From Hyphomonadaceae bacterium (GTDB lineage: Bacteria > Pseudomonadota > Alphaproteobacteria > Caulobacterales > Hyphomonadaceae), in assembly GCA_016714495.1 (NCBI GenBank), contig JADKDU010000005.1, forward strand, positions 62,001-126,000: a stretch of DNA of 64,000 bases. Direction: 5' to 3'. Below the pieces are notes generated by a model. The model was not told the DNA's origin. It saw only the letters and a list, made by a program, of their open reading frames with translations, and did no database searches. Every line of letters begins with the position of its first letter. Position 1 is the stretch's first letter. Of this stretch, positions 28,312 to 36,893 are shown piece after piece. The translations under genes were made by a program, and so were the position numbers.

Positions 28312-29142
28312 ATGACCTTCGAAGAAATTTTCAAAGTTATCCCGGGCTCCGCCGACTTCGTCGCCAACATGCCGAAGATCTGGCCGATCTCCCTGCTGCA
28401 GGACATCTACGCCCCGTTCGGCGCGCTCCACCTTGTCGGCCTCGCGCTGATGGGCGGCGCGGTCATTCTGCTCAACCTCCGCCTCATGGGCGCAGGTCTG
28501 AAGGAAGAACCCCTGCCGATCATGGAAAAGACGTTGCGGCCCTGGTTCATCGCCGGGCTCTTCATCGTCCTCTTCACCGGCATCATCATCGGCATGCTGA
28601 ACTCGGAGAAGCTTTACAACTCCGTTCCGTTCTTCGTGAAGATGACGTCGCTTCTCGCCGCCTGCATCTTCTCCTTCGGCGTCACCAACGTCGTGGCGAA
28701 GGCCGATGGCAAGGTGTCGACGCCGGTCATCATCGCCGGTGGCATCGCCTTCGTGTTCTGGCTCATCTCGCTCGGCGTTCTCGGCAATGACGGGATATCC
28801 GCGCCAGGCCTCTTCCATCCGCTCTCGGCAGGCTACGCCATGCTCGTTATCTACGGCACGCGCACGCGCTGGTTCACGGCGGGAACCTTCCTTCTGCTCT
28901 TTGGCGGCATGTTCCTCATGTACTGGATCGTCGGCTTCAACACCTACGAGCCGATCTATGACGAGATCTCCCGCTGGATCACAGTCCTCGGCGGACTGGC
29001 CTTCATCGGCCTGTTCTCCTGGGAGGTCTATCAGGGCCGCGCCGAGGCCTCCTCGCCGACCGCGAAGCTCCTCGCCCTGCTCTCGGTCCTCACTTGGGTC
29101 ACCGTCGCCGCTGGCGGCCGCTGGATCGGGTTCGCTTCATAA
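28312..29142 (+). CDS. DUF6644-like integral membrane protein 2
   Basis: The 276-residue protein has about seven hydrophobic helices. It is a distant relative of the preceding gene product: both have a His-containing first helix (here ALHLVGLALMGGAVILLNLR) followed by a basic loop with a conserved Leu/Met-rich stretch, and a later FHPLSAGYAMLVI. Unlike its neighbour it lacks an acidic tail. The two probably form a heterodimeric membrane complex with the cytochrome; this is inference from gene order. A strong terminator follows 28 bases after the stop. Confidence 0.7.
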   Translation: MTFEEIFKVIPGSADFVANMPKIWPISLLQDIYAPFGALHLVGLALMGGAVILLNLRLMGAGLKEEPLPIMEKTLRPWFIAGLFIVLFTGIIIGMLNSEKLYNSVPFFVKMTSLLAACIFSFGVTNVVAKADGKVSTPVIIAGGIAFVFWLISLGVLGNDGISAPGLFHPLSAGYAMLVIYGTRTRWFTAGTFLLLFGGMFLMYWIVGFNTYEPIYDEISRWITVLGGLAFIGLFSWEVYQGRAEASSPTAKLLALLSVLTWVTVAAGGRWIGFAS

Positions 29143-29170
29143 GCCAGACCGACACAGATGAAATTGCAAC

Positions 29171-29202
29171 ACCCCGGAGAGCAATCTCCGGGGTTTTGTT
29201 TT
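29171..29202 (+). terminator. Rho-independent terminator of the cytochrome/DUF6644 operon
   Basis: Ten-base arms ACCCCGGAGA and TCTCCGGGGT pair perfectly around a GCAA tetraloop. A T-rich tract (TTTTGTTTT) follows at once. This is the clearest intrinsic terminator in the window and marks the operon's end. Confidence 0.9.
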
Positions 29203-29268
29203 GTGCGAAACCAATTCGTCGCCGACGCCGTCGCTCGCAGATCACGACCCGACGCCTACAACCCATCA

Positions 29269-29286
29269 GTTAGTCAAATAGCTAAC
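29269..29286. promoter_or_regulatory. Candidate operator for the ArsR regulator
   Basis: The dyad GTTAG-8 bases-CTAAC sits 40 bases before the arsR-type start codon, just upstream of a perfect TTGACA (29292-29297). ArsR-family proteins often bind such AT-rich dyads overlapping their own promoter. A matching -10 is not clear: CATAAT at 29310-29315 is too close and TAGTAA at 29315-29320 fits the spacing but is weak. Confidence 0.45.
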
Positions 29287-29325
29287 AGTCGTTGACATTG
29301 ATGGTCCGCCATAATAGTAAGCCAT

Positions 29326-29691
29326 ATGGATAACCATGAGCTGACGATCGATCGTGTGTTTCATGCGCTGTCGGATCCAACTCGCCGCGCGATCGTGATG
29401 CGCCTGAGCGCGAAGCCCTCCGCGGTGGGCGATCTGTTTGCGCCGATGCCGATGGCTTTGCCGACCTTGCTCAAGCACATCCGCGTGCTTGAGGAGTGTG
29501 GGCTGGTGGCCACGAAAAAGGTCGGGCGCGAACGGATCTGCGAAATGCAGCCAGAAGCATTGCGCACAACGGATGCCTGGCTCGCGCAGCAGCGATCCGT
29601 TCTGGAAGCAAGGCTCGATCGAATGGAAGCCTATGTGCTCGATCTGCAGAAAACGGAGAACAAGAATGGCAGACGCAAGAAACGAAAGTAG
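29326..29691 (+). CDS. ArsR family transcriptional regulator
   Basis: The 121-residue winged-helix protein begins DNHELTIDRVFHALSDPTRR, the signature N-terminus of the ArsR subgroup paired with SRPBCC proteins. The recognition helix is in ALPTLLKHIRVLEECGLV. It has no metal-binding Cys motif (ELCVCDL) and so probably does not sense metals. It usually represses its own operon. The 3' end overlaps the SRPBCC gene by 26 bases, which suggests translational coupling. Confidence 0.92.
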   Translation: MDNHELTIDRVFHALSDPTRRAIVMRLSAKPSAVGDLFAPMPMALPTLLKHIRVLEECGLVATKKVGRERICEMQPEALRTTDAWLAQQRSVLEARLDRMEAYVLDLQKTENKNGRRKKRK

Positions 29692-30169
29692 TCCGCCCCT
29701 CGAAACATGGGCGCTTGATCGGGAAATCGTGCTTTCACGCGTTGTCGCAGCGCCGCGCGAGCTGGTGTTCAAGGCATGGACCGATCCGCAACACCTTCCG
29801 CTCTGGTTCGGCCCCGCAGGCTTCAAGGTCGAAACGCAGGAAATCGATATTCGCGTCGGCGGCCGATGGCGCTTTGTCTTCACCGGCCCGGACGGCACGC
29901 GCTGGGACAATCGCATGGTGTTTCTGAAGATCGAGCCTCCGCGCTTGCTCGAAATCGATCATGGCTCTGATCGAGACGACGACCCCAACCGGTTCAGGAC
30001 CATTGTCACGTTCGACAAACAGACGAACGGCAAGACCGTTGTCACCCTGCGCCAGTTGCATCCGACCAAGGCGCAGCGCGACGGCGGAATCGCGTTCGGA
30101 GCCGTCGAGTACGGCTACCAGACCCTCGAAAAACTCGCCCTGCATGTCGAAGTCAAAGAAGGGGGCTGA
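29666..30169 (+). CDS. SRPBCC (AHSA1-like) domain protein
   Basis: The 167-residue protein is a START/Bet v1-like domain. Features are VAAPRELVFKAWTDPQHLPL, then WFGPAGFKV, VGGRWRFVFTGPDG and a final KLALHVEV helix. The start at 29666 lies within the upstream arsR gene behind GGAGAA. Such proteins bind hydrophobic small molecules in a helix-grip cavity and are usually coexpressed with the ArsR-type regulator encoded just upstream. The ligand is unknown. Confidence 0.88.
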   Translation: MADARNESSPPLETWALDREIVLSRVVAAPRELVFKAWTDPQHLPLWFGPAGFKVETQEIDIRVGGRWRFVFTGPDGTRWDNRMVFLKIEPPRLLEIDHGSDRDDDPNRFRTIVTFDKQTNGKTVVTLRQLHPTKAQRDGGIAFGAVEYGYQTLEKLALHVEVKEGG

Positions 30170-30208
30170 CGAATGCTGGCGTGCGGCGGGCCGCGCCACG
30201 CCCCGCGG

Positions 30209-30704
30209 TCAGACCCGCATGAGCGTGTTGTGGGAATAGATTTGGAATGTGACGCCATCTTCCGCAATCTCGAACGTGTCCGCCGAGGTCAACGTGTAAC
30301 TTTCACGCGCCTCCATGCTGGCGGGGATGTTCTCGAAGGCCTCTGATGCAAACACCACCCTGTCGCCGGTGAAATCTGGCGTGGTCGCTGCAGGCTGGTT
30401 GACGAAGCCTTCGGTGCGGACTGCCGCAGCACGAACAGTTTGCGGGCGTTATCGAAGCTCAAATAGCAAACATCATCATGAACCTCGCCCTTGAGATTGG
30501 CGGCTTGCGGCGCATAGGTAGACGTGTTGCGAACGTCGATGAAGCGGCCTGACAGCACCGACATATGTCTGCGTTCCGCGATTGAATTGCCTGGTTCGCC
30601 TTTGCCCGTGCCGCACCACCTGCCCACGAAGCGCGACAGAGAGTGAAGCCGCTGGTTAAGCGCCGGGGGGCGCGATCTGCGTGCGTTGCGAGGTCGATGT
30701 GCAT
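30209..30704 (-). pseudogene. Broken lipocalin/FABP-like domain gene
   Basis: Two reading frames together spell a known small beta-barrel family. The first gives LSRFVGRWCGTGKGEPG, VLSGRFIDVRNTSTY, KGEVHDDV and FDNARKLFVLRQ. The second, after about 30416, gives EGFVNQ, VVFASEAFENIP, EARESYTL and the end SHNTLMRV. Restoring one T in the codon after LRQ joins them. The likely start (ATG at 30704) is in yet another frame, and one extra C in a run of six C near 30668 would join it. So the gene carries at least one and probably two single-base losses, either real decay or sequencing indels. Intact relatives bind haem or lipids. Confidence 0.65.
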
Positions 30705-30741
30705 ACGGCGGAGACGCTCGCCAACGCCATAACGGCGCCAC

Positions 30742-31818
30742 GCCCCGACAGGTTTGTCAAAAACCCCTCACTTCGACGGGGGCGCAGGCAGCCCCGATGA
30801 TACGACGCGGTCCGCACGCTCACACTGACACTGGCGCAACGGATCGTTCAACTCCGAGCGCGCCCCTCAATCCGGGATGATGGCGGTCGAATAACGCCAA
30901 TCGTTCGGGCAGCGCTCACTGGGCCAAACGATTGGATGAAATAGCGAAAACGTGGGACGGAGCCCTTCCCAATTCGGAGGACGGCTGGAGATCTTTGCGC
31001 GTGATCTCAATCCACTGGCGCGACGATGTGTAGGAAACCGTTCTCTAGAATCTACCGCCCCCTGGGCGCGGGTATGATAGCGCCCATGACGCTGGTAAGA
31101 ATACGCGCAAATGAGGTCGGCTCCCCAGCGCTCCGCCAGCCCTGGCTGGCCGTGATGCTGCGCGCGTTTGTCGAGCTGGTGCGAAACGTCGTTGCAACTC
31201 TCTGATGCCCCCCCTCCGCTTGCTCCGTGATTGGCGCACGGAAACGGCGGATGCGTCTAAGTCCTTAGAGAAGACCGACCCAATCCAGGAAGCCATCGCT
31301 GTCGCGCACGAGAGCCCGACAGCCCTCATGTTGAGGAGCCTAGCGAAGGTGCGCCTCCCGAAGCACGAGCGCGCGCTCACCATGTTGAGCCACGCATCGT
31401 CCCACCCTTGCTTGCTCCGCAAGCGATCCACCTCCCCTGCTCCGCATGGGGGACAAGCGGATCGCCGCGACGAAGGGGAATTGCGTCCACCAGTTTGTAA
31501 AACTGTCGGGGTGAGGAGGGGCCGCGATGCGGACGAGTTGGTCGGTGGACCAATTCGAGCGACGAACGCCCCGAACGTTACGACGGGCCGGATCGCGCGC
31601 CGTTTCGCGCAAGTCGGACGGGGCATGCCGCCAGTATTCCGCGCTCAACTAAGCGCGCACAACCCCACCCAACTCGCCACCAGCGAGAACGAAGCCTATG
31701 CCCCGGCGCCCGGAGCTGGCGAATCGCCTTCGGCCAGTTCGAGCCGCGCAAATGCACCTGCCTCGCAGCATCACGCGCGACGATCGAAGAAGCATCCGTG
31801 CTCAGCACCAAAAGAGAA
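30742..31818. other. Decayed stretch without a recognisable gene
   Basis: About 1.1 kb in which no frame gives a recognisable protein, although several frames stay open by composition. Part of it (31380-31470) contains CCTCCCCTGCTCCGCATGGG, which resembles the degenerate hairpins of intergenic repeats common in this order. A 39-codon frame at 31086-31205 (ends RNVVATL) has no support beyond being open. I read the stretch as degraded DNA. Confidence 0.45.
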
Positions 31819-31846
31819 GCCCGCTGTCCGTATCCGGACAGCGGGC
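31819..31846 (-). terminator. Terminator of the DUF6152 gene
   Basis: Twelve-base arms GCCCGCTGTCCG and CGGACAGCGGGC pair perfectly around TATC, 29 bases beyond the minus-strand stop. On the minus strand the hairpin is followed by TTCTCTTTT. A good intrinsic terminator. Confidence 0.85.
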
Positions 31847-31874
31847 CCTCAATCAGATCAGCGAAGCTGAACGC

Positions 31875-32408
31875 TTAGGCCGGGGCCGCCGCGTTGCAGG
31901 CATTGGCCGAGGCGGATTTATCTTCCGTCGCGTCCGAACCATCCTTCGGAGCGCCCGTGCCCGACGAACCGACGAACAGTTTGCAACCGTTCGGGAAGGT
32001 CACGTCACGGCCGTTGGCCTTGCAGGTTTTCTTCTTCGTTTTCGGGTGAACGTCGCACAGGGCGTCTTTCGACTGGTAGCCGCGAACCACGACTTCCGTG
32101 CCCATTTTCAGCGAGTCCTTCTTGATCCCGGTGCGGAGCAGCGTGTTCGGCGTGCCGCCTTCGATCGCCCAGTTCATCATGGTGCCCTTCTTGGGCTTAC
32201 CTTTACCGTCCGTATCCGGAACGTTGATGTGGATCCAGGTGTGGGGGTTAACCCACTCGACCGTCACGACCTTGCCTTTCAGGAGCACGGGCGCGTCAGC
32301 GTCGAATTCCGCCGCGAAGGCGTGGTGGGCGTAGGCAGCGGTGCCGGCGCCAACGGTAGTCAGGGCGGCGAGCGCGAGGCCGGCAACCACAAGACGGGTC
32401 TTCTTCAT
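31875..32408 (-). CDS. DUF6152 family periplasmic protein
   Basis: The 177-residue protein has a signal peptide ending AAYAHH. The family signature HHAFAAEFD follows directly and then KGKVVTVEWVNPHTWIHINV, typical of DUF6152. The double His just after the cleavage site could bind metal. Two Cys (ALCDV, KKTCKAN) occur in a lysine-rich loop, and a third in the C-terminal tail. A GGAGGAAG site precedes the ATG. Function is unknown. Members are frequently encoded near secreted WDGDT-family proteins, as here, where one gene lies directly upstream on the same strand. Confidence 0.8.
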   Translation of the reverse strand: MKKTRLVVAGLALAALTTVGAGTAAYAHHAFAAEFDADAPVLLKGKVVTVEWVNPHTWIHINVPDTDGKGKPKKGTMMNWAIEGGTPNTLLRTGIKKDSLKMGTEVVVRGYQSKDALCDVHPKTKKKTCKANGRDVTFPNGCKLFVGSSGTGAPKDGSDATEDKSASANACNAAAPA

Positions 32409-32754
32409 CTTTTCTTCCTCCAGCTCCTGCGGTGGGCGCCGCTAGGGGTTTTGTTTTTCAGGACGTGGGCGACCAGAATTGTCGTTGTCCGCCCGGGCCC
32501 TCTGAAACTACAACCCTTTTACTCCGGGGTTTCCCCGTCCTCAAGGGCTCTACTGTCACACATCCGGCCGTTGGTTTTGTGAGTTTCCTCGCGAAGGTCG
32601 GCCAAAAAGTCCAGATTCATCCCGTTTTTTAACCAGCGCGGGCTTTCGCTCTCGAGTGATCATTTACTGCTCACGCTTTGTTCAACGTCAGCAGCAGCCG
32701 GCAACTGCCGGCCGGGACCGGGGATGAACCCCGGTTCCGACCGGCGGACCGAAT
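32409..32754. other. Gap between DUF6152 and WDGDT-family genes
   Basis: 346 bases without a gene. At 32714-32738 it has a hairpin with 10-base arms (GGGACCGGGG and CCCCGGTTCC, one G-T pair) and a 5-base loop, 16 bases after the upstream gene's stop, so probably its terminator. The rest should hold the DUF6152 promoter. A TTTTTTAACC stretch near 32625-32634 is the most AT-rich part. Confidence 0.5.
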
Positions 32755-33714
32755 TTATTCGCCTCTGGCGCGCTCTTCGGCTTCGCGCTTAGCGCGATCG
32801 GCGGCAGGACCCGGGAGCGGGTTTTTGCGCAGGTGGCCGTACATCATTTCTTCGACGAACTCGACGCACTTGAACTGCTGCAGCTGGGCATCTTCGCCAA
32901 CCTTCTTGTAGAGGTTGAAGGCGATCTTCCATGGCTTGGTGTAGACTTCCTCGTCCGTGATCTCGGCTTCGTAGCGGATCGTGTAGTCCGAGGTCGGCGT
33001 CCAGCGCTCAACGACCTTGGTCGTCGAACCATGGATGTTGCCCGAACGGTCCAGCCAGGTGTCCGGCAGCAGGCCCGTCACTTCGATCACGAACGTGTCG
33101 CCATCCCACTTGCCGTAGGACTGACCCATCCACGAATCGACCGGAGCTTCACCCGGATCTTGCAGGAACACGTTGCGCACCGCGCCGGCGTATTCATACG
33201 CGATGAAGAAAGCCTTGTCCGACTGGAAGATCTGGAAGGGCTTGTCCATGTAGTTGGCGCGCGGAATGCCCGGCAGGTAGCACTTCACTTCCGGATCGTT
33301 TTCAACCGCCTTGGCGCGGTTCTCGTCACGGATCGCCAGAGCATCAGCTGTGTAAGGGATCTTGCCATCGCCTTGCACGATGCCAACGCCAGCCGGCACT
33401 GCGCCAATGGCGCCGAGACCAACCACAGCGGCATCCGGCACCGGAACATACGGGCCAGGACGAAGCTGCAGGGCCGATTGGGCCGCGTGAGCTTCAATGT
33501 TGTAGTTCGCGGTGTTCAGCACTTGCCAGACACCGTTGAGGTCCGGGTGAACGCCATCCGGTCCGCGCTTGGCTTTCCAGGCGGCGGGCGCGGCAGCAAC
33601 AGCAGCTGGCGGAGCAGCGCTGGCCGTCATGGTTTCAGTCGACGAGGACATCCCCGCCGTCTCACAGGCTCCCAGTGCGGCAGCCAATGCAATGATCGAT
33701 ACAAGCTTCTTCAT
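32755..33714 (-). CDS. WDGDT-family lipoprotein, paralogue 2
   Basis: The 319-residue protein starts at 33714 behind GGGGAGGA and has a lipobox (AALGAC). The mature part carries GPDGVHPDLNGVW, the full family motif, then KCYLPGIPR, KWDGDTFVIEVTG, TWLDRSGNIHGS, KVVERWTP and VYTKPWKIAFN. It is clearly related to the secreted protein encoded at 25288-26280 but is lipid-anchored. DUF6152 follows downstream on the same strand after a hairpin. No activity is established for the family. Confidence 0.8.
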   Translation of the reverse strand: MKKLVSIIALAAALGACETAGMSSSTETMTASAAPPAAVAAAPAAWKAKRGPDGVHPDLNGVWQVLNTANYNIEAHAAQSALQLRPGPYVPVPDAAVVGLGAIGAVPAGVGIVQGDGKIPYTADALAIRDENRAKAVENDPEVKCYLPGIPRANYMDKPFQIFQSDKAFFIAYEYAGAVRNVFLQDPGEAPVDSWMGQSYGKWDGDTFVIEVTGLLPDTWLDRSGNIHGSTTKVVERWTPTSDYTIRYEAEITDEEVYTKPWKIAFNLYKKVGEDAQLQQFKCVEFVEEMMYGHLRKNPLPGPAADRAKREAEERARGE

Positions 33715-33847
33715 GATTCCTCCCCGTACGCCCACGCACCTTTTTCAACGTCCCCACGACGGATTTCCGTCCCCGTCTCCGCAAACTGCTGCGGGCGGTT
33801 TATCAGGACAAGCGCCGGGCTGACGCTGGGGGCGAACATACCCACCT

Positions 33848-36394
33848 TCATGCCGAGCGCAATACTCGTGCAGGCCGATACGACAAAGTCGCCCAACCAA
33901 CGATAGCTCCGCCCGCTGCCGCGGAAATCACCGCAATCAAACCGCCGACCACGACGGGCGCCCAGTCGAAGCGCCATGGAACATCGAAGACGAGAATCAC
34001 AATCGGGTGAGCCGCTACGACTCCCATCACTGCGCCAAGAAGCACAGCGACGAATGCCGCGAGTGCGAATTCAAGCGCATACAATCCGAGGATTGCAAGC
34101 CGCGATGCGCCAAACACTTTCAACAACGCCGACTCTCGTCGTCTGCTTCGCGCTGCAGCTGCGAAGGCGCCGAATAGAACGAGCACGCCTGCCGTCGTCA
34201 CCACGCTGGCGAGCGCTGTCACTGCAAGGGAGACTTGGCCGAACAGATCGGCCGCCGTTTCCAGCGTCTTGCGCACCTGGAAGCCAAGCACACTCGGCCA
34301 GCGCGCCGACACTGCAGCGATCACCGCATCTTCCTTGTCCTGCGGCATGATGACGATGGCTGCATGGAACGGCTTCATCTGCTCCAGCACGCCGGGCGAG
34401 AGGATGAAAGCCATGTTGGCGCCGAAGCCCGTCCAGTCGACCTTGCGTAGCGAGGCCACTTTCGCCTCGATCTCGCGCCCGAAGATACGGAACCCGATAC
34501 TATCCCCGCCCTTGAGGCCGAGCCCGCCCGCCGCATCCTCTTCAACCGACACCAGCAAGTCGCCCGAATAGTCCTCCGGCCACCACGCGCCGCTGCGAAT
34601 CGCGGCTTCCGGAGGCTGCTTCGCCAGGAAGGTCATCGGGGTTTCGCCGCGCGTGACCCATCTTTCCTCCGGCGGCACGGAGGCCTCGTCCAGCTTCCGG
34701 CCCTTGATCGTGATGACCCGTCCCAGCAGCACAGGCGCACGCCGATAGGTTTTGAAATCCGACGTATCTATCCCCTGCTCGCGCATCAGCGCGTCGAACG
34801 CATCCACGTCCGCATGCGGGATCTGCCGGAAGATCACCGACGGCGCATTGGCCGGCGCGGTATCCTTCAACGTGCCCAAGAGGTTGGTCTGCACGACCGC
34901 CACAAGGGTCATGAGCGCGAGGCCAAGCCCAAGCGCCGGCGCCACGACCGGCGCCAGCGATCCTGGGCCGCCGAGATTCGACAACACCAGTCGCAGATAT
35001 CCCCGCGCGCCTTTCGCCGCCCGCCGCGCCATCCGCTTCACGAGCACCGCGGCGCCGATCAGCACCAGATACGCAACAGCCGCGCCGACCAGCAGGCCAA
35101 GCGTCACCAGCGGTCGCGGCGATCCGATCAAAGCCACCAGCACAAGCAACACCGCCGCGCTCGCCGCGATCGCGCGCTCCAATGTCGGCGTCGCTCCCAT
35201 CTCCTCGCCGCCTTCACGCCGGAACAGCGCGGCAGGACGCGTCGCGCGCGCCCGGCCCAGCGGCGGCGTCGCGAACACCGCCGCAGCCAGCATGGTCAGC
35301 ACGAACGCCTTCAGCAGCGGCATTGGAAAGAACGCCAGATCATTCGGCAATGGAATGGCGCCGCCCGCGATCCATTCCAGCATCCAGGGCGACGCCGCCC
35401 CCAGCGCCACGCCAACCAGCGCGCCTAGCCCCGCCAGAACGCCAAGCTGCAGGCCATAGGCTGCGCGTATCGTTCCCGCATCCGCGCCCAGCGCCTTCAG
35501 CGCCGCAATCGAATCGACCCGCGTTTCGAGGAAGGACGATGTCGCCTGCGCGACGCCAACACCGCCTGCCACCAGCGCCGCGATGCCGATCACCGTCATG
35601 AAGGTTTCAAGCATGCCCAGTAGCTGGCGCAGCCCATCCACCGCATCCTCTGGTCCGCGATAGCGCAGGCCTTCGGATTCCCATTTCGCGTTGAGATCGT
35701 CTTCGAATGTCGCGGCGTATTCAGGCTTCAGCAACAAACGATAAGCCGTGCGGAACAACGCCCCCGGCTGCATCACCCCCGCATCGCGCAGCGCATCGAC
35801 CGAGATGATCACCCGCGGCTCGAACATCCCCGGCTCGCCGATCCTGTCCGGCTCACGCACCAGAAGCGCGCGCACCTCGACCGGTATGCCGCCCAGTGTG
35901 AGTTTGTCGCCGACGTTGACGCTGAGATCCTTCAGCAGGCTTACGCTCGCTGCGATCCCCCAGGTCTCGCTGCGCCGCGCCAGCGCGTCTGCAATCGCAA
36001 TGTCCCGATCGAAGATGAAAGCGCCGACCAGCGGAAATGCGCCGTCGACCCCACGGACATCGATCTGCAGCGTCTTGCCCGCCACGCGCGCCATCAGGTC
36101 GACCTGCGCCGCCTCGCTCACTGTCCCGCGTTCATCGAGCCAGGCGCGTTCTTCAGGCGTCGCCGCGCGTTGCGACAGCGACACTGCCGCATCCCCGCCC
36201 AGCAGCGCATGCGATTGCTGGTCGAGCCCCGCATTGTAGGACGCCGTGATCGATCCCGCCGCCGCAATCGCCCAGGCGCCGAGCGCAAGGCAAGCCAGAT
36301 AGATCCAGAACCCGGCCAGCCCGCCAGCCAGCTCGCGCCGCGCGATCCGCAACCAGGCGCGTGTCGTCACTCTGCCGTCTGCTTTAAGCTGCAT
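33848..36394 (-). CDS. ABC exporter permease, FtsX/YbbP-like
   Basis: The protein has 848 residues from the ATG at 36394 (a longer frame starts at 36448). It contains two FtsX-type modules. Each has a transmembrane helix, a large periplasmic domain and three helices, with an extra four-helix block between (about 10 helices in all). The first helix is FWIYLACLALGAWAIAAAGS. The match is to the YbbP/MacB-like lipoprotein or lipid export permeases. The ATPase gene lies 500 bases upstream on the same strand, with an interrupted lipoprotein gene on the other strand between. In E. coli ybbA-ybbP sits beside tesA, as here. Confidence 0.88.
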   Translation of the reverse strand: MQLKADGRVTTRAWLRIARRELAGGLAGFWIYLACLALGAWAIAAAGSITASYNAGLDQQSHALLGGDAAVSLSQRAATPEERAWLDERGTVSEAAQVDLMARVAGKTLQIDVRGVDGAFPLVGAFIFDRDIAIADALARRSETWGIAASVSLLKDLSVNVGDKLTLGGIPVEVRALLVREPDRIGEPGMFEPRVIISVDALRDAGVMQPGALFRTAYRLLLKPEYAATFEDDLNAKWESEGLRYRGPEDAVDGLRQLLGMLETFMTVIGIAALVAGGVGVAQATSSFLETRVDSIAALKALGADAGTIRAAYGLQLGVLAGLGALVGVALGAASPWMLEWIAGGAIPLPNDLAFFPMPLLKAFVLTMLAAAVFATPPLGRARATRPAALFRREGGEEMGATPTLERAIAASAAVLLVLVALIGSPRPLVTLGLLVGAAVAYLVLIGAAVLVKRMARRAAKGARGYLRLVLSNLGGPGSLAPVVAPALGLGLALMTLVAVVQTNLLGTLKDTAPANAPSVIFRQIPHADVDAFDALMREQGIDTSDFKTYRRAPVLLGRVITIKGRKLDEASVPPEERWVTRGETPMTFLAKQPPEAAIRSGAWWPEDYSGDLLVSVEEDAAGGLGLKGGDSIGFRIFGREIEAKVASLRKVDWTGFGANMAFILSPGVLEQMKPFHAAIVIMPQDKEDAVIAAVSARWPSVLGFQVRKTLETAADLFGQVSLAVTALASVVTTAGVLVLFGAFAAAARSRRRESALLKVFGASRLAILGLYALEFALAAFVAVLLGAVMGVVAAHPIVILVFDVPWRFDWAPVVVGGLIAVISAAAGGAIVGWATLSYRPARVLRSA

Positions 36395-36478
36395 CAGCTG
36401 TGCGTATTCCCTGCCCCGGCAATTGTCATCCCGCGCGACGCTCACCATGGTCCGCGCGGGGAAATGTGGGCGACCAAC

Positions 36479-36889
36479 ATGAGATCAGTTTTTGCGGCGC
36501 TTGCCGTGATGTGCGCCGCAGCCTGCGCGTCGGGTCCCGACCTGACGCCGAAATCGGGCGCGCCGGTCGACGCGAAGATCATCACGTAGAAAGACCACAC
36601 CTTCAAAGCGGGCGATCATGTCCGCATCAAGTCGACAGCTGGAACCTTCAAGCCGAAGGACACCGGCAAGGTGATCGACATCCGCGCCGAAGCCGGCCGG
36701 ACCGGGATCGTGCTCGGCGGCATCAAGCGCGCTGACCCGATCGATCCGAACGAGCCGGTGATGATTTTGCTGATCCGCGTTGACGCCCAGTTGTGGCGCG
36801 ACACATCTTCCTCAGGCGCTGAGGTGATGGTCCAACCGTCCGAAGCCAGCATCCATGCCGACTATGTGGAAGCTGCGCCAGCGAAATAG
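36479..36889 (+). pseudogene. Lipoprotein gene interrupted by an amber codon
   Basis: From the ATG at 36479 the frame encodes a signal peptide with lipobox (CAAACAS) and then APVDAKIIT, followed by TAG at 36587-36589. The same frame continues without another stop to 36889: KDHTFKAGDHVRIKSTAG, GKVIDIRAEAGRTGIVLGGI and VQPSEASIHADYVEAAPAK. The second half looks like a real beta-rich domain with a periodic pattern, so the TAG probably splits one gene of about 136 codons. It lies on the opposite strand between the ABC permease and ATPase genes. No family is recognised. Confidence 0.6.
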
Positions 36890-36893
36890 GTCA

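Noticed and set aside
31205..31870. A 221-codon plus-strand frame in the decayed stretch
   Set aside because: No ribosome binding site, Arg/Pro/Ser-rich composition, and its 3' part crosses the terminator of the DUF6152 gene.
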